Positions 46,195-54,042 of a DNA stretch of 64,000 bases are shown piece after piece. The DNA is from UBA6168 sp039819485 (GTDB taxonomy: Bacteria; Bacteroidota; Bacteroidia; Chitinophagales; Saprospiraceae). The DNA is taken from the NCBI GenBank assembly GCA_039819485.1, contig JBCBRY010000037.1, positions 6,290 to 70,289 of the forward strand, read 5' to 3'. Under the pieces are notes generated by a model. That model did not search any database, was not told the origin of the DNA, and saw only the letters and a program-made list of their open reading frames with translations. Both the position numbers and the translations under genes were made by a program. Position 1 is the first letter of the stretch. Each line of letters starts with the position of its first letter.

Positions 46195-49100
46195 ATGATC
46201 GGAGAAACTCATATAAAGATATTCAAGTGGTTCGAACAAACTTGGATTCCGTACGGAAATAAAGTCTGTATTCTTGAAGGTTTTCCAGGAGTTGGCAAAA
46301 CCTATCTAAGTCAAAAAATTGCCCAGTCTTTTAACGGCACTTCGGTTTTTATTACCGCAACGGAAGCTTCAAAGGAAAGCATGGAAGAGGTCATATTTGA
46401 CCTTGCCTATGAATTGGATATACAAGGCAACAATAAATTAGTTGATGCCATTAACGCAGAAAAGAACCTGCGAAAGACGCTGACCCTCATCTTGCAGGAG
46501 CCTATTTTGATCATAATAGATGAATTCCAAGAAATACTAGGCGCTAATGAAGAAATCTTAGCGAAAGACTGGAGATTATTTTTGAAGGGGCTTACAAGTC
46601 GCCCAAGCACGCGAGGAAAACTATTACTCCTAACAAACAGAACCGTTAAGCATACCAAATGGGCAGAACATGCCGATGTGAAGATCCTAAAAGGCTTTAA
46701 TATAAAGGATGGTGAATTGTACCTTTCAAGCCTATTAAAAGAGTCTAATCGAGAAGGCGAAATATCTCCGGAACAAAAAGAAGGGATTATTCGACTATTA
46801 GGTGGTAACCCAAGGGCAATTAAGCTTTTGACCTCGAGCCTTACCTTCAACTCTTTGGAAGATTTAATTAAGATTACAGAAGAGAGTTGGGAATACAAAG
46901 GGCGGTATTTCTCACCGGAACTGGTGGAACAACTTGAAATCCGATTGCTGAAAAACATCCTGAATCATATCAGCGATGAAGACGAATCAATCCTGCGGAA
47001 CATTTCTGTCTTGAGAAAACCTTTCAAAAAAGAGGTGTTTGGTTTGTTTTTGGAGGGAAAATACTTGCAAAACCAATTTAAAAAGAGGGTTATTGAATTA
47101 TTTCTAATGGAGCAATACCAAGGTTGGTTCAAGCTTAATCCGATTGTGCGCGAAGTCGAATTGAACAAATTATATGATAATCAGCCAAGCTTATTTAAAG
47201 CCCATAAATCAGTTTCGCGCTATTACACCAGACATTTTCACGGAAAAAATATCGTACTAAAAATCGGCAGTTTAGGTGCCTACTTCAACGAAGCGAAGTT
47301 CCATTTATCGTTTTTAGAAAATGGCGAAGAATTGGACAACATTACTTATTTGTTTACCAATTATATTAAGAAAACAATATCCGGGACTTCACCGGTTCCC
47401 AAGACCCCGCAAGCGCTAAACGAGAGAATAGCCGTTTTATCAAGTCTGTTACAGAGTCCAGGTCCCAAGGGGTTAGAATATCATTTAACCAAATTGTATT
47501 CAATAAGAAGGAAAAATGATGATATACTCAAAGCGATCGTCCATGGAAAAAGATCATTAAGCCCCAATACTCCAGAAGGCTGGATTTTGACGTCCAAAGT
47601 ACTGAGCCAGGCAAACAAGAACGAAGAAGCCATTGATTTGCTTAAAGATGGCATTAAGCAGGTGCCTGCTGACAGGAATGTGTTTGCCATATATCAGGCC
47701 TGTGCACAATTGCTGCGTCAAGAAAACAGGATTGAAGAAGCCATTGCGCTGCTTAAGGTCGGCATTAAGGAGATTGCCATTGACAAAGGTTTGGTTCATA
47801 TATATCAAGTCTGTGCTCATTTATTGAGTCAAACAAACAGGAACGAAGAAGCCATTGCGATGCTTAAAGAAGGCATTAAAAAGATTCCCGCTGATAGGAA
47901 TGTTTACTCAATATATCAAACCTGTGCACAACTGATGAGCCTGGAAAACAGGAATAAAGAAGCCATTGATTTGCTTAAAGATGGCATTGAAAAGATTGCA
48001 ATTGATAAAGGTTTGGTGAATATATATCAAACCTGTGCACAATTACTGAGCCTGGAAAACAGGAACAAAGAAGCCATTGATTTGCTTAAAGATGGCATTG
48101 AAAAGATCCCCGCTAACCAAAGTGCTTTTGTAATATATCAAACCTGTGCACAATTACTGAGCCTGGAAAACAGGCATGAAGAAGCCATTGAACTGCTTAA
48201 GGTCGGCATTACCAAAATACCTGCCGACAGGAATGTTTTTTCAATATACCAAGCCTGTGCAGAACTGTTGAGCAAAGTAAACAGGAATGAAGAAGCCATT
48301 GATTTGCTTAAAGAAGGCATCAAGAAGATTGCAACCGATAAAGGTTTGGTCCATATATACCAAGCATGCGCAGAATTGCTGAGCAGAACAAACAGAAATA
48401 AAGAAGCCATTGATTTGCTCAAAGTCGGCATTGACAAGATTCCAGCCGATAAAGGTTTAGTCGATTTATATCAAGCCTGTGCACAATTACTGAGCCTGGA
48501 AAACAGGAATGAAGAAGCCATTGACTTGCTCAAAGTCGGCATTGACAAGATTCCCATGGATAAAGGTCTGGTCGATTTATATCAAGCCTGTGCACAATTG
48601 CTGGGCCGAGAAAACAGGAATGAAGAAGCCATTGATTTATTAAAAGTCGGCATCAACAAGATTCCCGCTGATAAAGGTTTGGTTCATATATATCAAGCCT
48701 ATGCAGAATCGCTGAGTCAGCTAAACAGGAATCAGGAAGCCATTGATTTGCTTAAAGTTGGCATCAAGAAGATTCCCGATAATAAAGGAGGAAGAAAACT
48801 ATTTGAAAATTGTGTCTTATACCTTTTGAAAGAAAAAAATGAACATGGGCTTGTTCAAATGAAAAACAATATTTCAAATTCATCAAACCCACAACTATAT
48901 TTTGTAGATTTTTTCATTAGCCTTCTTGCCAATGAATGGGAAAAAACCATTGAAATTGCCTCCAAATGCAAAATCGAATTCCCTTCCTATTCTCAAATTT
49001 TTATCCAGGAAGCTTTTGTCCATTTATATTTAAATGAACCTAAAAAAGCTGTTGAAATCTTTGAATCTTTAAAAGGAAAAATAAGACATTACGAAGGCAG

Positions 49101-50313
49101 CCCAATCAGTTGGTTAAAATCTTGTATCTACCTACAACTTGAACAACAGGAAATGGCCAATGAATTTTTGTCAACTTACTATGGTTATCAAACAAATTTT
49201 CAAAGCGAAGAACTTCAAGTTGAACTATATAATATTTGGAGAAATAAAAACTCTTCAAAAAACATGGTCAACCACCACTTCCCCCTGTTGCTTCCCATGT
49301 TCTCCAACCTGCTTGAACCTGGGCATACTGCCAGCGATTTGACTGACAACCCTGCAACTTCCGCATTGACAAATGAAAAAAAATCCCCTCAAGAAATTCT
49401 ACAGCAGAAAATAAAAAGATCAAGTTTTGATGTGTTCCTGTGCCATAATTCCCAAAACAAAAAAACAATCAAGCGCATAGGAAATCAACTCAAGGAATTT
49501 GGGTTATTACCCTGGTTGGACGAATGGGAAATTGTTCCTGGAAGACCCTGGCAAGAAGCCTTGGAAAATCAAATAAAAAATATAAAATCCGTAGCTGTTT
49601 TTATCGGACCGGAAGGGATAGGCCCGTGGCAACATTCAGAAATGAATGCTTTTTTGAGAAAATTTCATCAACAACGAACCCCCATTATTCCTGTGATATT
49701 ACCAACCTGCCAAAACACCCCTGAACTTCCAGTATTTTTAGAAGGGTTTCATTGGGTTGATTTTAGAAAAGAATCCCCCAATCCTTACCACCAACTACTA
49801 TGGGGAATTACGGGAACAAAACCAGAAATTTTATTTTCAACGTTCCCCGATTCACCTATCGTCAAAATAAACAATCAGTCTTTAATAGAGGATATAAAGA
49901 AGGTCATTCAAGATGAAATCCTTATACTGAGAAATCAGGTTTTGACTAAAGCGGATGAAGAGACATCAAAGGTCATCAATAAATTAAATGAAACTCAGCT
50001 TTCTATAACAGGCATCTTAATAAAGTCAATTGAAGAATCGAAAATAGATCAATCTGACCTGAATGAGTTGTTAGACGGAATTAGAGAACTTAAGTCCAAC
50101 CCTCCTGACAACGATGAAATAAACCAGGCACTTGAAAAGGTCACGCCCATCATTGATGACACAAAGTTTGGTGTGGATCACAAGCTAAGGTTAACGATTC
50201 CTTTAATTCCTGCGATCCTGTCTTATCATGGAGAATATAAATTAAGTAGTGGTTTGAACTTTAGTGAATTAATTTATAGGATAGCAAAAAAAGTACATCC
50301 AAAGTTGAAATAA
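46195..50313 (+). CDS. STAND ATPase with 11 TPR-like repeats and a C-terminal TIR domain
   Basis: 1372 residues. The ATPase has Walker A GFPGVGKT at 29-36, Walker B ILIIIDE, and a LLLLTNR sensor strand. A winged-helix region follows. Residues 474-880 are eleven 37-residue repeats (for example NRNEEAIDLLKVGIDKIP). A TIR domain spans ~1077-1215: SFDVFLCHNSQNK, WLDEWEIVPGRPW, AVFIGPEGIGPWQHSE. The Glu of QHSEMNAFL lies where TIR NADases carry their catalytic Glu. A ~140-residue helical tail ends the protein. TIR-STAND proteins act in antiphage immunity, usually with the TIR at the N-terminus. Here it follows the sensor. NAD-cleaving activity is inferred. Confidence 0.85.
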   Translation: MIGETHIKIFKWFEQTWIPYGNKVCILEGFPGVGKTYLSQKIAQSFNGTSVFITATEASKESMEEVIFDLAYELDIQGNNKLVDAINAEKNLRKTLTLILQEPILIIIDEFQEILGANEEILAKDWRLFLKGLTSRPSTRGKLLLLTNRTVKHTKWAEHADVKILKGFNIKDGELYLSSLLKESNREGEISPEQKEGIIRLLGGNPRAIKLLTSSLTFNSLEDLIKITEESWEYKGRYFSPELVEQLEIRLLKNILNHISDEDESILRNISVLRKPFKKEVFGLFLEGKYLQNQFKKRVIELFLMEQYQGWFKLNPIVREVELNKLYDNQPSLFKAHKSVSRYYTRHFHGKNIVLKIGSLGAYFNEAKFHLSFLENGEELDNITYLFTNYIKKTISGTSPVPKTPQALNERIAVLSSLLQSPGPKGLEYHLTKLYSIRRKNDDILKAIVHGKRSLSPNTPEGWILTSKVLSQANKNEEAIDLLKDGIKQVPADRNVFAIYQACAQLLRQENRIEEAIALLKVGIKEIAIDKGLVHIYQVCAHLLSQTNRNEEAIAMLKEGIKKIPADRNVYSIYQTCAQLMSLENRNKEAIDLLKDGIEKIAIDKGLVNIYQTCAQLLSLENRNKEAIDLLKDGIEKIPANQSAFVIYQTCAQLLSLENRHEEAIELLKVGITKIPADRNVFSIYQACAELLSKVNRNEEAIDLLKEGIKKIATDKGLVHIYQACAELLSRTNRNKEAIDLLKVGIDKIPADKGLVDLYQACAQLLSLENRNEEAIDLLKVGIDKIPMDKGLVDLYQACAQLLGRENRNEEAIDLLKVGINKIPADKGLVHIYQAYAESLSQLNRNQEAIDLLKVGIKKIPDNKGGRKLFENCVLYLLKEKNEHGLVQMKNNISNSSNPQLYFVDFFISLLANEWEKTIEIASKCKIEFPSYSQIFIQEAFVHLYLNEPKKAVEIFESLKGKIRHYEGSPISWLKSCIYLQLEQQEMANEFLSTYYGYQTNFQSEELQVELYNIWRNKNSSKNMVNHHFPLLLPMFSNLLEPGHTASDLTDNPATSALTNEKKSPQEILQQKIKRSSFDVFLCHNSQNKKTIKRIGNQLKEFGLLPWLDEWEIVPGRPWQEALENQIKNIKSVAVFIGPEGIGPWQHSEMNAFLRKFHQQRTPIIPVILPTCQNTPELPVFLEGFHWVDFRKESPNPYHQLLWGITGTKPEILFSTFPDSPIVKINNQSLIEDIKKVIQDEILILRNQVLTKADEETSKVINKLNETQLSITGILIKSIEESKIDQSDLNELLDGIRELKSNPPDNDEINQALEKVTPIIDDTKFGVDHKLRLTIPLIPAILSYHGEYKLSSGLNFSELIYRIAKKVHPKLK
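47614..48834 (+). repeat. coding tandem repeat, 11 units of ~111 bp
   Basis: Each unit encodes 37 residues (NRNEEAIDLLKVGI..IPADKGLVDLYQACAQLLSLE pattern). Units four and five and units eight and nine are almost identical at DNA level, which points to recent duplication by recombination or slippage. Two loop types alternate irregularly (ADRNVFSIYQ and DKGLVxIYQ), as if blocks of units were copied. Confidence 0.9.
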
Positions 50314-50341
50314 TGCCAGTGCCCAAAGGCTAAAACGGCAA

Positions 50342-51094
50342 GTGCCTGCCTCCTACCAGGAGTTATCCGCATTTAGCCCAAACGTTAACAATCCTCACTG
50401 CAAAAAATTGAACCTTTCTCCCTCTCCCCTCGACAACCCCGCCCACAACTCCCTTGTCGAGGCCCACCAAAACTTCGCCATCGGAAACAATGAATTAAAA
50501 TTATACCGTCCCAACGTATGCACTTTCGGCGGAATAAAAATGGAAGATAATCCGTCCGACATTTTCGATCCGTACATCCTTCCTGGTCAGCCTTTTTTCA
50601 TCATCGGTAAAAAACCGAACCTGCCTGCGCATATTGTTTTAGAAAAAGAAATCGTTTGTTTACAGATGGTTTGTGCAGTCCCTGTTAAAATGGCTTTTAC
50701 TGAAAAAATAATTCTCTTAAAAAAAGAACACCACGGAGTCTTGTTCGAATTAATCAATTTGGTGCAGCCAGGTTATTTTCAAAAAGAAACACCGTTGATG
50801 GGTGATTATTTTGGCATTTTCAAAAATGGCCAATTGGTCGCAGTGGCAGGTGAACGAATGCGGATGTTTGATTACACGGAAATCAGTGCGGTGGTGACGC
50901 GGCCGGGTTTTACGGGAAAGGGATTTGCCAAACAATTGGTGGCGCATACAGTGAATAAAAATTTCGCCGAAAATAAAATCCCATACTTGCATGTGGTGGA
51001 AAGTAATGTGGGAGCAATTAAATTATACCATAAACTGGGGTTCGCAACCCGTCGGAAAATAAGTTTCTGGAAATTAAAAAGAACTCCTGTTTAG
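50342..51094 (+). CDS. GNAT family N-acetyltransferase (FR47-like)
   Basis: Up to 250 residues with a GTG at 50342. The family pattern starts at PLDNPAHNSL, so a TTG at 50408 is another possible start. The C-terminal acetyl-CoA part has ISAVVTRPGFTGKGFAKQLVAHTV (the RxxGxG/A loop), YLHVVESNVGAIKLYHKLGF and RRKISFW. The acceptor is unknown. It begins 28 bp after the TIR-STAND gene, but no functional link is evident. Confidence 0.8.
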   Translation: MPASYQELSAFSPNVNNPHCKKLNLSPSPLDNPAHNSLVEAHQNFAIGNNELKLYRPNVCTFGGIKMEDNPSDIFDPYILPGQPFFIIGKKPNLPAHIVLEKEIVCLQMVCAVPVKMAFTEKIILLKKEHHGVLFELINLVQPGYFQKETPLMGDYFGIFKNGQLVAVAGERMRMFDYTEISAVVTRPGFTGKGFAKQLVAHTVNKNFAENKIPYLHVVESNVGAIKLYHKLGFATRRKISFWKLKRTPV

Positions 51095-51200
51095 CCCCTG
51101 TTTCTTTTCTGATTAATCGCTATGCACCTGTTGCTTTTTGTTACGCAGAGTTTAAACAGAGAAGGCGCAGGGGTGCGCAGAGGAAAAAATTATTTATCCA

Positions 51201-52283
51201 ATGAAAATATTCTTCTCCTTTTTCATTTTTATTTTTTTGAGTATTACCTGTACAGCGCAGGACACGGCAATTAACCCGACCGATATTCCAAACGGCTCAC
51301 TCGAAGAAGCCGGCCTCAATCAAGATACCATTCAACATTTAATGCAATTACTCAATGAAACAAAGTACAGGGATTTCCGAGGAATGGTGGTCATTAAAGA
51401 CAACAAACTGGTTGTAGAAGAATATTTTAATACTTTTTGGCGGGCGAATATTCTTGACATACGTTCGGCGGGCAAAAGTATTACGGCGCTATTGTTGGGC
51501 ATCGCCATTGACCAGGGGCTGATCAAAGATGTGGAGCAGCCGGTGTATGATTTTTTTCCAAAATACAAATTGAACAACCCGCCCACGGAAGCACATTTGG
51601 GCATAAAAATCAAACACTTGTTGATGATGTCGTCGGGCATGGATGCAGATTCGGACGACTCCAATTCCCCCGGCAACGCCGGGCAATGGATGGGCGGTGA
51701 CGACTGGGTGGGATATGCATTGAATGTACCCATGAAATTTGAATCGGGCACCCGGTGGGTGTACAATGATATCTGTGCGGTATTGACGGGTGCCATTATC
51801 CAGGAAGTTTCCGGAAAAAAATTATCGGAATTTGCAGAGGAGCATTTATTTGACCCACTGGGCATCGAAGAATATTATTGGTACACCGGGCCCAAAGAAC
51901 TGACCGGTGGGGCCGGCAACTTATATTTCTCTGCATATGATTTTGCGAAATTCGGCCTACTGGTATTAAACAAAGGCAAATATAACGGCGAGCAAATCGT
52001 CAGTGAAAAATGGATCGGGAAAATGACCCAAAAGTGGATCGACATGCCGGCAGATTATACGGCCAGTCATTACGGCTTTTTCTGGTATATCGCAGAAATT
52101 GAAATCAATGGCAAAATGTGTGAATACTTTTTCGCATCCGGCAATGGCGGTAATTATATTTTCGTGGTACCTGACCATGACCTGGCCGTGGCATTGACTT
52201 CAAGTGCTTATGGACCCGGGCACGGGCACGGCCGGTCAAGAGCTATCTTTAGATATATTTTAAATTCAATCATCGGCAAATAA
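51201..52283 (+). CDS. secreted serine hydrolase (beta-lactamase/penicillin-binding family)
   Basis: 360 residues with signal peptide (MKIFFSFFIFIFLSITCTAQ). The catalytic SxxK is SAGKS (IRSAGKSITALLLG) and the YxN is YND (RWVYNDICAVLTG). The third motif is in the C-terminal region near SGNGGNYIFVVP. Class C-like fold. Substrates of this group include peptides and esters, and beta-lactam resistance is not implied. Upstream DNA carries GCGCAGAG direct repeats (51153-51182). Confidence 0.88.
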   Translation: MKIFFSFFIFIFLSITCTAQDTAINPTDIPNGSLEEAGLNQDTIQHLMQLLNETKYRDFRGMVVIKDNKLVVEEYFNTFWRANILDIRSAGKSITALLLGIAIDQGLIKDVEQPVYDFFPKYKLNNPPTEAHLGIKIKHLLMMSSGMDADSDDSNSPGNAGQWMGGDDWVGYALNVPMKFESGTRWVYNDICAVLTGAIIQEVSGKKLSEFAEEHLFDPLGIEEYYWYTGPKELTGGAGNLYFSAYDFAKFGLLVLNKGKYNGEQIVSEKWIGKMTQKWIDMPADYTASHYGFFWYIAEIEINGKMCEYFFASGNGGNYIFVVPDHDLAVALTSSAYGPGHGHGRSRAIFRYILNSIIGK

Positions 52284-52292
52284 TAAAGGACA

Positions 52293-53714
52293 TTACATCT
52301 TTATTATTTTTTCTGAATAAAAGTTACCGTTCACTTTTATGCCTAAAAAATAAATACCTTTTTTAAAATTTGAAAAATCAATTCGACCATTAAATTCTGT
52401 ATTTATTTTTTTTGAAAAAACAGTACGCCCTAAATTATCATAAACAACCAAAAAACAATTATCGCTTCTAAAAAAATCTATTTGTAAAAAATCATTTACC
52501 GGATTTGGAAAAATATTTATTATTTCTTTTTTTTCATTTTTTATATCGCTCACACAGTTATTTTCATAACTCAATATTTTCACTCCTGTCCAATTAGAAA
52601 CAAATGGAATAAGAGCGCAGACATAAGAAAGAAAAATATTGTTTTCAAAAGCCGACACGCCCCAGGTGCCGATATTGTTTGAAATTCCCCCATAAGAAAA
52701 ACAAGAATCGGGATTGGCAGGATCTGAAATATCAACGGCATACAGGTCGCTTTTCCCCGTCGATAAAAAGATGGTCTTGCAATCGGGGTTATAAGCCATT
52801 TCATTGGTGTGGCCAGGGCTGGAAAACCAATTTAGCGGATTGCTCTGACAGTCCCACGGATTCCACCATCCGACCTGGTCGATTTGTGAAGGATCAGAAA
52901 CATCCAAGATTTCCAGGCCACAGTAGTCGATGGCGAGGTATGCCAGATTATTTGCCAGCACAATATTGTTGTAAGCTCTCGGCAAACCATTTAATTCCGG
53001 ATTTGCATACCGCCCTACCTCCACTGGGTTCGTTTTATCCGACACATCAATGATTCGTAATCCACCTGCATCATAACATAAATAAACAAGGTCATCATTG
53101 ACGGCCATACCCCGCGCATTGTACTTTAAGGGATCAGGGTTGGGGTCGGGAAAATTAATGTCCGGCACAAATTGCGACAAAAAAACAATATTTGATTTAT
53201 TGGAAACATCGAGCACCATCAGGCCATTGCCCATCGCTCCGAGGTAGGCATAATCACCATCCACTTTCACAATGCCCGCCCCGCCAAATAAATTGTCGCT
53301 GTCCCACACATCGGCCACGACCGGATTTTGCGGGTCATTCACATCAATGATCGCCATCCCCGACAATTGATCATCATTAAAAATATTGCCAAGGGCCAAA
53401 TACAAGTAAGCCCCTTCCTGCGAGAGGCTGATCACATCCAGTTCATTCAGCGATTCGAACGATACAGTGGCTGCTTGAGCAGGCATTTCCGGCATGGCCG
53501 TGTTCCATATTTTCAGGCCGCCCATTTTATTGGCCACGTATAAATAGTTGCGGCCCATTTGATCGTGGAGCATGGTCATCGTCATTTCACCGCAGGTGGA
53601 GGGAATATCTGCAACGTGCTGCGGGCTGATGCCCTGGCAGGCTTGGGCGTTTATTTTAACAGAACAAAAATAGCCGAAGAGCAACAGGAGGCAGGATTTT
53701 GCGAAAAGCTTCAT
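52293..53714 (-). CDS. LVIVD-repeat surface protein with T9SS sorting domain
   Basis: 473 residues. Signal peptide, then a series of ~45-residue blades with the LVIVD signature (AIIDVNDPQNPVVADVW, MVLDVSNKSNIVFLS, RIIDVSDKTNPVEVG, EILDVSDPSQIDQVG, YAVDISDPANPDSCF), forming a beta-propeller. It ends with a T9SS type A domain (NIFPNPVNDFLQIDF to FYSEKIIKM). Likely surface-attached; ligand unknown. Confidence 0.9.
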   Translation of the reverse strand: MKLFAKSCLLLLFGYFCSVKINAQACQGISPQHVADIPSTCGEMTMTMLHDQMGRNYLYVANKMGGLKIWNTAMPEMPAQAATVSFESLNELDVISLSQEGAYLYLALGNIFNDDQLSGMAIIDVNDPQNPVVADVWDSDNLFGGAGIVKVDGDYAYLGAMGNGLMVLDVSNKSNIVFLSQFVPDINFPDPNPDPLKYNARGMAVNDDLVYLCYDAGGLRIIDVSDKTNPVEVGRYANPELNGLPRAYNNIVLANNLAYLAIDYCGLEILDVSDPSQIDQVGWWNPWDCQSNPLNWFSSPGHTNEMAYNPDCKTIFLSTGKSDLYAVDISDPANPDSCFSYGGISNNIGTWGVSAFENNIFLSYVCALIPFVSNWTGVKILSYENNCVSDIKNEKKEIINIFPNPVNDFLQIDFFRSDNCFLVVYDNLGRTVFSKKINTEFNGRIDFSNFKKGIYFLGIKVNGNFYSEKIIKM

Positions 53715-54042
53715 GATGTTTTATTTTCAAGATAACGATATTTCCGGGATACTCCCTACCCGTCCTATCACGCGAATGGCCAGACCATTGGGCCTTTGCG
53801 CAGAGTGATCCTGCTAAATGCACACAGCGCATAAATGTGCTGGCGGTAAAAAATGTATAATAAAACCCTCTGTGAACTTTGCGCCCACTGCGCGGAACCA
53901 AACCATCCAGCGATCACTTTGTTCGAATACCAGTTTTCTCTCCTGCATTACGATAATGTCATTACCTTTGCCGCCGCAAAAAGGTTAGTCGTTGAAAATC
54001 ATCATTTTAGAACAGATCGCACTGCCTTTTCGACTCCAGCAT
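53715..54042. other. 328-bp divergent intergenic region with GCGC/TTTGCG repeats
   Basis: Contains TTTGCGCAGAG near 53796 and CTTTGCGCCCACTGCGC near 53877, a repeat type I recall between genes of many Bacteroidota. An open TTG start at 53992 extends the next gene by 17 residues but looks non-native. No other gene. Confidence 0.45.

Noticed and set aside
47614..48834. CRISPR-like array
   Set aside because: The repeats are 111 bp, coding and uninterrupted by unique spacers.
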